This document shows, piece after piece, positions 1 through 8,809 of a stretch of 64,000 bases of DNA. Numbering within the stretch: the stretch's first letter is position 1; each line of letters starts with the position of its first letter. This DNA comes from Nomascus leucogenys (Eukaryota; Chordata; Mammalia; Primates; Hylobatidae). The DNA lies in NCBI RefSeq assembly GCF_006542625.1, contig NC_044402.1:27807553-27871552 (forward strand), read 5' to 3'. The translations under genes and the position numbers were made by a program. The notes below the pieces were generated by a model that worked only from the letters and a program-made list of their open reading frames with translations, ran no database searches and was not told where the DNA came from.

Positions 1-120
1 AATCTCCCAACTTCTAAATGTCTAGAACTAATTCAAAAGTTTTAAAGCATGTGAAGGACAAACAGAATATGTATGGGGGCCAGATTCAACCCACAAGTCC
101 CAGATCTACCAGCCCGCTGG

Positions 121-427
121 TTTTGTTTTTTGTTTTTGTTTTTTGAGATGGAGAGTTTCGCTCTTGTTGCCCAGGCTGGAGTGCAATGGCGTGATCTTGG
201 CTCACTGCAACCTCTGCCTCCCGGGTTCAAGCAATTCTCCTGCCTCAGCCTCCCAAGTAGCTGGGATTACAGGCACCCGCTACCATGCCCAGCTAATTTT
301 TTGTATTTTTAGTAGAGATGGGGTTTCATATGTTGGCCAGGCTGGTCTCAAAACTCCTGATCTCGTGATCTGCCCACCTCAGCCTCCCAAAGTGCTGAGA
401 TTACAGGTGTGAGGCACTGCGCCCGTC
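121..427 (-). mobile_element. Alu
   Basis: Full-length antisense Alu with T-rich head and GGCTGGAGTGCAATGG box. Possible target duplication CCAGCCCGCTGG/CCAGCCCACTAG on the two sides. Confidence 0.93.
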
Positions 428-539
428 CCAGCCCACTAGTTTTTAGGGCAAGCCTATACAGTCTTTAACTTTGAATTCCCCCAAATTAGTACAGGGTTTA
501 GTACAGAGAAAGGACTTGATACATTTTTATACACTTTTG

Positions 540-705
540 AAAAATAAATTGATATTTATTTAGTACTCACTGTCAGCCAAGCACTTAAACACTTTACATT
601 CATTACCCCATGGCACCCTCACAGCCTTCTGAGGTAGAAAGACTTACTGAAGGTTCAGTAAAGTGGGGAGGAAGGCACGACTTGAACTCAGGTCTGTCTG
701 ACTCC
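540..705 (-). repeat. MIR
   Basis: Antisense MIR core: TTTAGTACTCACTGTCAGCC-like start, CACTTTACATTCATTACC and a diverged end reading GACTTGAACTCAGGTCTGTC. Confidence 0.7.
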
Positions 706-734
706 AGATTTCTTAGAAAGGTAGAATCTTTCAC

Positions 735-1275
735 TTGGGAGACAGTATGGTTAAGATCATGTTCTCTGGGCTGGGCACAGTGATTCACACCTGTAATCCC
801 AGCACTTTGGGAGGCTGAGGCAGGAGGATTGTTTAAGCCCTGGAGTTCGAGACCAGCCTGGGCAAAATAGTGGGACCCCCATCTCTGCAAAAAATAAGAA
901 AATTAGCTGGGCGTGGTGGGCTACGCCTGTAGTCCCAGCTACTTGAGAGATTGAGGCAGGAGGATAGACTGAGCCCAGGAAGTCAGGCTGCAATGAGCCG
1001 TGATTGCACTCCTGCACCCCAGCCTAGGTGATACAGTGAGACCCTGTCTCAAAAAAAAAAAGAAAGATCATGTTATCTGGGTTTAAGTTCCAGATTAGTC
1101 ACTTTCTATTAGTCATCTTGGGCAACTTACATATCTAAGCCTCCATTTTCTTATCTGTAAAATGTGGATAAAAAGAGTTAACTACTCACAGAGCTGTTAC
1201 AAGGGATAAATGGGATAAATCAGCACAGAGGAGCTAATCAATAAATAATAACCATTATTATTATCCCAGTGTTTA
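735..1275 (+). repeat. MIR split by an Alu
   Basis: Sense MIR: GGTTAAGATCATGTTCTCTGG on the left, then after the Alu GTTTAAGTTCCAG, CATCTTGGGCAACTTACATA and a terminal ATAATAACCATTATTATTAT. It faces the opposite way to the neighbouring MIR at 540-705. Confidence 0.72.
768..1063 (+). mobile_element. Alu inserted in MIR
   Basis: Full-length sense Alu. Target duplication AAGATCATGTTCTCTGGG/AAGATCATGTTATCTGGG (753 and 1064) shows it landed in the sense MIR. Confidence 0.93.
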
Positions 1276-2084
1276 TCTCCTTAGGGTTATTAAATCACAG
1301 GCTTAGCCTACAAACAGGCATATTCTGGTGGAATATCTTGTTACTAGAGAAGAGAGGGAAGAAATGTAGGCAGTCACTTCAGCTATCAGATGGCTGCCTT
1401 CTGGGCCAACAGCACATTTGATAGGAATGAAAATGATCAAAACAAATGACAGGGCTCAGGGCAAGGGGCAAACTGTTCCCCTGCCAGGCTGTTTGATAGA
1501 AAAAGGAGTGGTTTTCTTAGTTCTAAAGCTTCAACCACACTGGATCCTCGTGTTTTCACAACCCTTAAGGTTAGAGCCAACTTTCAAAAAGAATAATTTA
1601 ATTGGGAAAAAAGTGGGGTCAGCAGGTTTCGTAGTGCTTTTAAACAGGAAGTCTCAGAACTCATGGAGGGAAGTAGCTGACAGCAAAACTGCTTTCCTAC
1701 TCATCAACCCAAAGAACTGCTTAATTCCAGAAGAAGATAGAGGAGCACGTCTCACCAAACACAAGGTGACCCTAACTCTTAAGTCATCTACAGCCAAAAA
1801 ACTGATTCTGTACCTGGTTGATCATGCCTGTAAAAAATAAAAAATAAAAAAATTGATTTTGCCTATAAAATGACTGACATGTTTCAGAACATTTTTGACT
1901 TACTTAATACAAATTACTGTTCTATTTAGTAATCATATAAAAACAGAGATTGCATTCGTGATTTTAAAAATGAAATACCAAAATTAATATCCTGAAAGAT
2001 GTGTACAATCAATATAAAGACAACTTCAAAATGTTAAAGATACGAAGGAAGATTTTAATAAGTTAAAATCTAAACAGTGTTCCT
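1276..2084. other. Unassigned intergenic block
   Basis: No repeat family or gene recognised. It holds a 140-codon + frame at 1418-1840 of no recognisable family, and looks like old single-copy DNA. A2-rich end near 1835-1850 (AAAAATAAAAAATAAAAAA). Confidence 0.4.
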
Positions 2085-2383
2085 GGCCAAAAGCAGTGGC
2101 TCACGCCTGTAATCCCAACAGTTTGGGACCCCAAGGCAGGCAGATCACTTGAGTTCAGGGGTTCGAGACCAGCCTGGCCAACATGGTGAAACCCCATCTC
2201 TACTAAAAATACAAAAATTAGCCAGGTGTGATGGTGCATGCCTGTAATCCCAGCTACTCAGGAGGCTGAGGCAGGAGAATCGCTTGAACCCAGGAGGCAG
2301 AGGTTGTAGGGAGCCAAGATCGTCCAATGCACTCCAGCCCAGGCAACAGAGCAAGACTCCATCTCAAAAACAAAAACCAAAAC
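2085..2383 (+). mobile_element. Alu
   Basis: Full-length sense Alu with a mixed A tail. Flanks ACAGTGTTCC and CCAGTGTTCT form the likely target duplication. Confidence 0.93.
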
Positions 2384-2389
2384 CAGTGT

Positions 2390-2545
2390 TCTTGAGTGAG
2401 AAGACATAAAATTGTAAAGATATTGGCTCTCTCAAAATTAATTTATGGACAATTCAACGCCAATCAAAATGCCTACAGATATTTTTCAATAGAATGCAAC
2501 AAAATAATTCTAAATTTCATTTGGAAAAAAATGAAGAGATACTAT
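2390..2545 (+). mobile_element. L1 ORF2 fragment (old, sense)
   Basis: CAATTCAACGCCAATCAAAAT and ATTTCATTTGGAAAAAAATG resemble the conserved L1 ORF2 3' coding stretch. Short and decayed. Confidence 0.65.
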
Positions 2546-2599
2546 ATTATACTTTTTATTCACTTATTCATTTTATTACTTTTGCATTTTACTTAACTT

Positions 2600-3540
2600 T
2601 GCTTCTACAGCTTTATTGAAATGTAGTTCACGCACCATAAAATCACCTTATTAAAGTATGCAGATTAGAGGTGCTTAGTATATTCAAAGTTGAACAACCA
2701 TCACCACTAATTTTTCAACCCTCCCCCAAAAGAAACTCATACCCATTAACAATTATTCACCTTTCCTAACACCCCCACAGGATTTGTTTATTCTGAACAT
2801 TATATATAAAGGTAATAATACAATATCTGGTCTTTTGTGACAGGCTTCTTTCATTTAGCATAATGTTCTCAAGGCTTCTGTAATAACAAATTTAATCTTG
2901 TCCAAAGAGAGATCTGGCTTTTGTCCTTAGCTTCTTGGAAGTAATCTCTAAACTCCTGAAATGTCATGCCTAATAGGAATGTCTTTGTTTGCCTGAAGGT
3001 CTTGGGACTTTTCACTTTCTTGATGATGTCCTTTGAAGCACAAAACCGTAACTTTTGATTTAGTCCAATTTCTCTATTTTTTCCTTTGTTGCTTATGCTT
3101 TTTGTATCTTATCTAAGAATTATTTGCCAAATCCTAGATCATGAAGATTGACCCCTGTGTTTTCTTCTAAGAGTTTTATAGTTTTAGTTTTCACATTTAG
3201 GTCTTTGAGTTATTTTGAGTTAATTTTTGTATAGGGCGTGAAGCAAGGGTCCAACTGCATTCTTTAGCATTTAGACATACAGTTTCCCAGCACCATTTGT
3301 TGAAAAAACTATGTCAATAATAGTTTTAGATGGTCTTGGTACCCTTGTCAAAAATCAATTCACCATAAACATATGGGTTTATTTCAGGACTCTCAATTTT
3401 ATTCCATTGATCTATGAGTCTATCCTTATGCCAGTACCACACTGTCTTGATTACTGTAGCTTTGTAGTAGGTTTCTGAAATTGGGAAATGTGAGTTCTAC
3501 AACTTTGCTCTTCTTAGATTTTTATTATGAAAATTTTCAG
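2600..3540 (-). mobile_element. L1M fragment (antisense)
   Basis: Begins with the complement of an L1 3' UTR (AGCTTTATTGAAATGTAGTT), then antisense ORF2 (CCCAGCACCATTTGTTGAAA, CAGTACCACACTGTCTTGAT). Many stops; a 5'-truncated fossil. Confidence 0.8.
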
Positions 3541-3828
3541 GGCTGGGTGCAGTGGCTTATGTCACTTTGGGATGCCAGGCAGGAGGATCACTTCAGTCCG
3601 GGAGTTCAAGACCAGCCTGGGCAACATAGTGAGACCCTGTCTCTACAAAAAATAAAAAATTAGCCAGGCATGGTGGCACATGCCTGTAGTCCTAGCTACT
3701 TGTGAGGCTGAGGTAGGAGGATCTCTTGAGCCTGGGAGATTCAGGCTGTAGTGAGCCGTGATCATACCACTGAACTCCAGCTTGAGCAACCGAGTGAGAC
3801 CCTGTCCCAAAAAAAAAAAAAAAAAAAG
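3541..3828 (+). mobile_element. Alu (old)
   Basis: Sense Alu of older type with several small deletions and a 19-A tail. Confidence 0.9.
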
Positions 3829-3829
3829 A

Positions 3830-4770
3830 GATAATTTTCATATATATATAAAAGTTGAAACAATGGTTCAATAAACACCTATACAGTCCACACTCCCCCA
3901 TCTAGGCTTAAATAATTGTTAACATTTTGCTTTCTCTTTCATGCTCTCTCACACTCTGTCACTATGAACACACACACACATTTTTTGTTGTTGAGATAAA
4001 CTATTTGAAAGTAAGTTGAGGCTGGGCATAGTGGCTCAGGCCTATAATCCCAGCACTTTGGGAGGCCAGGTGGATGGAGCACCTGAGGTCAGGAGTTCGA
4101 GACCAGCCTGGCCAACATGGTGAAACCTTGTCTGTACTAAAAATGCAAAACTTAGCCGGGCATGGTGGCGGGCGCCTGTAATCCCAGCTACTCGGGAGGC
4201 TGAGGCAGGAGAATCACTTGAACCCGGGAGGCAGAGATTGCAGTAAGCCAAGATTACATCACTGTACTCCAGCCTGGGTGACAAGAGCGAAATTGTGTCT
4301 CAAAACAAAAAACAAACAAAAAAGAAGAAAGTAAGTTGACACATTTCATCCCCAAACCCTCTGGCATGCATCTCCTAAGAATAAGGACGTTCTTCTACTT
4401 AACCACGATGTCATTAATACTCCTAAGAAATTTAGCAAAAATTCTATAATGTAGTCTATTACCACTCCATATGCAACTTTCTCCAAACGTCCCAAGAATA
4501 TTTTTTATAGTTTTCCCCAACTGAACCAGGATCCCATCAAGGTTTACTAATTTTATGTGTCATGTCTCTTCAATCTGTTTTCATCTATTCTATTAACATC
4601 CATTCCATGACATTGACATTTTGCAGAGTCTCGGCCAGTTGTCTTGTACAATGTCTCACATTCTGGATTTTTCTGATTGTTTCCTCATGATTTTAAACTT
4701 GTTACTCTATCCCCTGAATTTCTTGTGAACTGGACATTAGGTCTGGTTTGATCAGAAAATTGGTGAACTT
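3830..4770. mobile_element. Old L1M-type 3' end, split by Alu
   Basis: TAATTGTTAACATTTTGCTT, GAAAGTAAGTTGACACATTT and TCATGTCTCTTCAATCTG belong to an old repeat also seen at 41700-41810 and 45752-45915. I assign it to L1M 3' sequences by memory; the family name is uncertain. Confidence 0.5.
4020..4326 (+). mobile_element. Alu
   Basis: Full-length sense Alu inside the old L1M piece, flanked by the duplication GAAAGTAAGTTGA (4007 and 4327). Confidence 0.94.
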
Positions 4771-4773
4771 CCG

Positions 4774-5074
4774 GCCAGGGGCAGTGGCTCATACCTGTAA
4801 TCCCAGCACTTTGGGATGCCAAAGTGGGCGGATCACTTAGGCCAGGAGTTCAAGACTAGCCTGGCCAACATGGTGAAACCCCATCTCTACTAAAAATACA
4901 AAAATTAGCCAGGCGTGCTTGCTCACGCCTGTAATCCCAGCTACTCGGGAGGCTGAGGCAGGAGAATGGCTTGAACCAGGGAGGCAGAGGTTGCAGTAGG
5001 CAGAAATCGTACCACTGCACACCACCCTGGGCAACAGAGGAAGACTCAGTCTAAAAAAAAAAAAGAAAGAAAGA
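4774..5074 (+). mobile_element. Alu
   Basis: Full-length sense Alu. Flanks AAAATTGGTGAACTTCC and AAAACTGGGGAACTTCC are the target duplication. Confidence 0.94.
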
Positions 5075-5091
5075 AAACTGGGGAACTTCCT

Positions 5092-5544
5092 ATTAAAAGC
5101 ACCTAGTGTCAGATCGTTCCACTGTTAGTGAAGCAAAAGTGATGACAGCCAAATTTCTCCATCGTAAAGATACGTCGTTTCTTTCGCAGTTCCTAAGTAA
5201 TCATTGGCTCTAGCCTTTTTAACTATGCTTTAATGCAAACCAATATTTTAATTAAAAAAAATTTTTAAACATTGAGAGGGCACGTAAAACACATCCAAAA
5301 AGTAAGAACGGTGAGGTGGAGCAGCTCTACTTTTTATCAGAGAATGATTATAATAATATAGCCATAATAACTAAAGCATAATGGCATCAGAATATAAAAT
5401 ACTGGCATTGAAGTAAATTTAAACATACATCCCATAGTAGAAAATGTTAGTTGGAAGGTACCCCAGAAATAAAATTGAGTTCAACTGCCTCACTTCGCAG
5501 ATGCAAAACCTGAACCTTAATAAATTAAGGCCAGAAAGCATAAT
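5092..5544. other. Unassigned intergenic block
   Basis: AT-rich, no recognisable repeat or gene. Confidence 0.4.
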
Positions 5545-5790
5545 TAATTTTTGAGTGCTTACTCTATGCTGGGCATTGTTCTAAGCACTTCACATGATTA
5601 ACTCATTTAATTCCCCCAACAGCTTTATTGAGGATAGATTATACTGATTCTACACCCCTCACCCTCTTTTCGGCCAGTGAGAAAACTGAGATGGAGAGAA
5701 GGGACTATATCCAGGATCTACAGCTCATAAATTTGGGAGCTGGGATCAGAAGCCAGGAAAAGTGACTCCAGAATCTGTGCTTAACTTGTC
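5545..5790 (-). repeat. MIR
   Basis: TGAGTGCTTACTCTATGCTG, TTCTAAGCACTTCACATGAT, GAGAAAACTGAGATGGAGAG: antisense MIR, nearly full length. Confidence 0.8.
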
Positions 5791-6279
5791 CTCCCTACCA
5801 TCTCACAAGCTATATTACTTGTGGCTACATAGCCACACCTACTTAGGAATCAAATTAGGCCCTAGGTTCTCTGAGAACAATTCTACTCTCTATCCAGAAT
5901 TCTAAGACTGGAGTGAATTGATTGCTTCTTGCAACCTGGCACATTACTGATTCCAGCATGCACTGGGCTCTCTACATGAGCAGGCAGCTGCTAATTACCT
6001 ATGATAATAAGGGATGGATAGGCACTGAAGATTCAGCATATCTTAACACCAAACCCCCTCCCCAACAAAACCAAAGAAAGCACTTGGCCTTTGGGTATAA
6101 TATTGTATCAGTTTGCAGCAGATTTGCCTTCTTAATTGTTTTGATAGGATTGCTATTAAAGTCAGTTTCTATTCTCTACACACCCCCAAAACAGCGAGGG
6201 ACTATGACTGGTGGAAATGCCTTTCCACAGAGGCATCTCTGTGGAAAATGAGAGTGGATTGCAAAAGCTCTTCTCCACC
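5791..6279. other. Unassigned intergenic block
   Basis: Contains a 109-codon + frame (5922-6251) with no recognisable family or splice context. No repeat recognised. Confidence 0.35.
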
Positions 6280-6585
6280 CTTTTCTTTCAATCCTGCATC
6301 CCAAGTCTTGGTCTATGTCTTGCTGATTTCCCATGTTAATTATTTTAACCTTGTCCTCAGTGGCCTCCTTTGTCTCTCATTGCCATAGAAACCCATTCTG
6401 CCTTAAGAATTGTCTTTCTTTCCTGTTCCTTTGACCCAGGCCCTCTACTTAAGTCCTCCTTCAGTTGCAAATCACCTGCTGAATTAAATCTAAGCTCCTT
6501 GATCTTGGCTTCCAGGATGGTCTATAATTTGCTTCTCTGTTTTTCTCCTTTTAGAAATAATACATTCCTGGAGCAGAGGTTAAAG
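6280..6585 (+). mobile_element. L2 fragment (tentative)
   Basis: Pyrimidine-rich order (TCAGTGGCCTCCTTTGTCTC, then GATGGTCTATAATTTGCTT) resembles the 3' part of L2. Diverged. Confidence 0.45.
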
Positions 6586-6609
6586 TAGATCACTGTCAAC
6601 CAAAGTGTT

Positions 6610-7200
6610 AACTGTAATAACTAACATATTTACATAGTACTTAAGAGTTAAGTAAAAACATATCCACCTACATTACCTCATTTAAGGCTCATACTCTGCT
6701 ATATTGTATATAATTATTTTACATTTATATAAATACAGATAAAGCAGATAACATGATCAGCATTTTAAGTTCAATAAAACTGGGGCCCAAATAAATTAAA
6801 TGACTTGCCCTATAAGAATTTATTGGTGCTGAAGCTATATCTTTTTTTTTTTTTTATTTAAGACAGTTTCACTCTTTTTGCCCAGGCTGGAGTGCAATGG
6901 CGCGCCATCTCGGCTCACCACAGCTTCCGCCTCCCGAGTTCAAGCGATTCTCCTGCCTCAGCCTCCCGAGTAGCTGGGATTACAGGCATGCACCACCATG
7001 CCCAGCTAATTTTGTATTTTAAGTAGAGACGGAGTTTCTCCATGTTGGTCAGGCTGGTCTCAAACTCCCGACCTCAGGTGATGTGCCCACCTCAGCCTCC
7101 CAAAGTGCTGGGATTACAGGCACAAGCCACCACACCTGGCCAAAGCTACATCTTAAACTCTAATCTTCGGGCTCCCAGGCCATGCATGTTATATTACACA
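6610..7200 (-). repeat. MIR split by Alu
   Basis: CATAGTACTTAAGAGTTAAG, ACATTACCTCATTTAAGGCT and TTAAATGACTTGCCCTATAA are antisense MIR; it resumes after the Alu with AAGCTACATCTTAAACTC. Confidence 0.7.
6841..7141 (-). mobile_element. Alu inserted in MIR
   Basis: Full-length antisense Alu; flanks GCTATATCT/GCTACATCT suggest the target duplication. Confidence 0.94.
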
Positions 7201-7406
7201 ATGTGATTAATAATCCTGTATTTACCAAAAGTTTTTTTGTTTCTGTTTTTTTGGTTTACATGCTGTGGCAGGCAGAATTCTAGGATATCCCCCAAGATCT
7301 CCTCCTCACCCCACCCCCACAGTACATGACCTACATAACCCCTGGGGCCATGACTATGAAGAAAGATGACTCCCCTGATTCTGTTATGCGGTGTGGCAGA
7401 GCTGAT

Positions 7407-7576
7407 TTTTTTTTTTTTTTTTTTTTTTGAGACAGAATTTTACTCTGCCACCCAGGCTGGAGTGCAATGGTGCAATCTCGGCTCACTGCAACCTCCACCT
7501 CCTGGGTTCAAGCGATTCTTGTACCTCAGCCTCCCAAGTGGCTGGGAAAATAAGAGCACACCACCACACCCAGCTA
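7407..7576 (-). mobile_element. Alu, partial
   Basis: Antisense Alu arm cut at CCACACCCAGCTATTTTTTT where the next Alu begins. Confidence 0.88.
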
Positions 7577-7884
7577 TTTTTTTGTTTTATTTATTTATTT
7601 ATTTTGAGACGGAGTCTCACTCTGTAGCCAGGCTGGAGTGCAGTGGCGTGATCTTGGCTCATTGCAACCTCCATCTCCTGATTCACACGATTCTGCTGCC
7701 TCAGCCTCCCGAGTAGCTGGGACTACAGGAGCACGCCACCATGCACAGCTAATTTTTGGATTTTTAGTAGAGACAGGGTTTCACCATGTTGCCCAGGCTT
7801 TGTCGAACTCCTGAGTTCAGGCAATCCGCCCGCCCCGGCCTCCCAAAGTGCTAGGATTACAAGTGTGAGCCTCGGCGCCCGGCC
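7577..7884 (-). mobile_element. Alu nested in Alu
   Basis: Full-length antisense Alu with a TTTATTTATTTATTTATTTT head, placed directly in the A-tail/mid region of the partial Alu. Outer flanks AGAGCTGAT/AGAGTTGAT bound the pair. Confidence 0.92.
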
Positions 7885-8290
7885 AAGAGTTGATCTTAAA
7901 ATAGGGAGATTATCCAGGTGCTCCTGATCTAATCACACGAGCCCTTTAAAAGCAGAGCATTTTTCTCCAACAGTGGCAGAAGAGCAGTTAGAAAGATGTG
8001 CTTCAGCTGGCCCGGAAGAAAGCAAACATCCATGTTGTGAACTACCAATAAATAGGGCTCATGTGGGAAGGACTTGAGAGTGACCCCTAGGAGCTGAGGG
8101 TGGCCACCACTAACAGCACACAACAAAACAGGGAACTCGATCCCACAACCGCCAGGAACTGATTTCTGCCAACAAGAATGAGTTAGGAGATGGATTTTTC
8201 TCCAGAGCCTCCTATGAGATTTCAGTCTTGTCATACCCTGGGCAGAGAACCCAGACACTCGGTAAATTACCAAGGATTACAAAATATCTC

Positions 8291-8659
8291 CCCAGGAGAG
8301 TGTTTTGCGGGGGTGAAGAAGAAAAGTTTTGAGTGTGAATGTTTTCAGAGAGTCCAAGAACTCTCCATTAGCTAGTCTCACTATTACCTATCGTTTTAAA
8401 CGCCCTATCACTCTTTCACTTAAAGTAGCTGTCCCCGGGAAGCTTTTGTATTTTGTACCCCTTCTTGGGGAATGGGGCTGAGTAAGGAATGTAATAAAGC
8501 GGCCTAAAAGGCATCTCCTTGTATCTTTGATATTTTGCCTAGGGAACGCCCTATCATGTCGCATATAAGCGATCGAGTGATGCATTCGTTGCTAGCTGAA
8601 GAGATTATTCCTTGATAACCGCTTGGTCTTGTCAGAATAGAAACGAACGGGTACTCCTG
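8291..8659. other. Upstream flank of SNW1 promoter, no repeat
   Basis: No interspersed repeat. Includes CATATAAGCGATCGAGTGATGCATTCG with rare CpG-containing words and AGGGAACGCCCTATCATG echoing AAACGCCCTATCACTC 150 bp earlier. Possibly upstream control DNA or a head-to-head transcript. Confidence 0.4.
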
Positions 8660-8667
8660 TTCAAAGA

Positions 8668-8686
8668 ACTACAAATCCCAGAAGGC
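8668..8686 (+). promoter_or_regulatory. ZNF143/THAP11-type promoter element
   Basis: ACTACAAATCCCAGAAGGC matches the extended ACTACAnnTCCCAGnnnnC element bound by ZNF143 (with THAP11/HCFC1) at many housekeeping promoters. It lies 110 bp before the ATG, where such sites usually fall. An NRF1-like TGCGCATCGCGC follows at about 8704. Confidence 0.8.
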
Positions 8687-8795
8687 CTTTCGGCCAGAGC
8701 GCCTGCGCATCGCGCGCTCCTTCCTTTCCGCTCCTCATCATCTGGAAAGACCCGCCCAGCGGTGCTGTCGCTCGCGCTGGAAGAAGCGGAAGAAG

Positions 8796-8809
8796 ATGGC
8801 GCTCACCAG
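8796..8809 (+). CDS. SNW1: SNW1 coding exon 1
   Basis: Only 14 coding bases (M A L T plus two bases of Ser5), followed by donor GTGGGT. The exon continues upstream as 5' UTR in the CpG-rich promoter. It is too short to recognise alone; it was assigned because AG joins to C of exon 2 to restore Ser5. Confidence 0.96.

Larger units (their letters stand above)
7265..8290. mobile_element. Old LTR-like element (MaLR type, tentative), split by Alus
   Basis: GGCAGGCAGAATTCTAGGAT at the left and TTTAAAAGCAGAGCATTTTT, AGGAACTGATTTCTGCCAAC, CAGAGCCTCCTATGAGATTT after the Alus. The same words occur in a second element at 57013-58375. It has no coding capacity. I think it is a mammalian LTR of MaLR type but cannot name it firmly. 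Confidence 0.4.

Noticed and set aside
143..412. Many frames with LECSGAISAHCNLRL-type or ACNPSTLGG-type proteins across the window
   Set aside because: These are the standard translations of antisense and sense Alu sequence and have no independent coding support.
1418..1840. 140-codon open frame on the + strand
   Set aside because: No recognisable protein family, no promoter or splice context, and length compatible with chance. It is kept only as part of an unassigned block.
5922..6251. 109-codon open frame on the + strand
   Set aside because: No motif, overlaps another chance frame, and no start or splice signals to support it.
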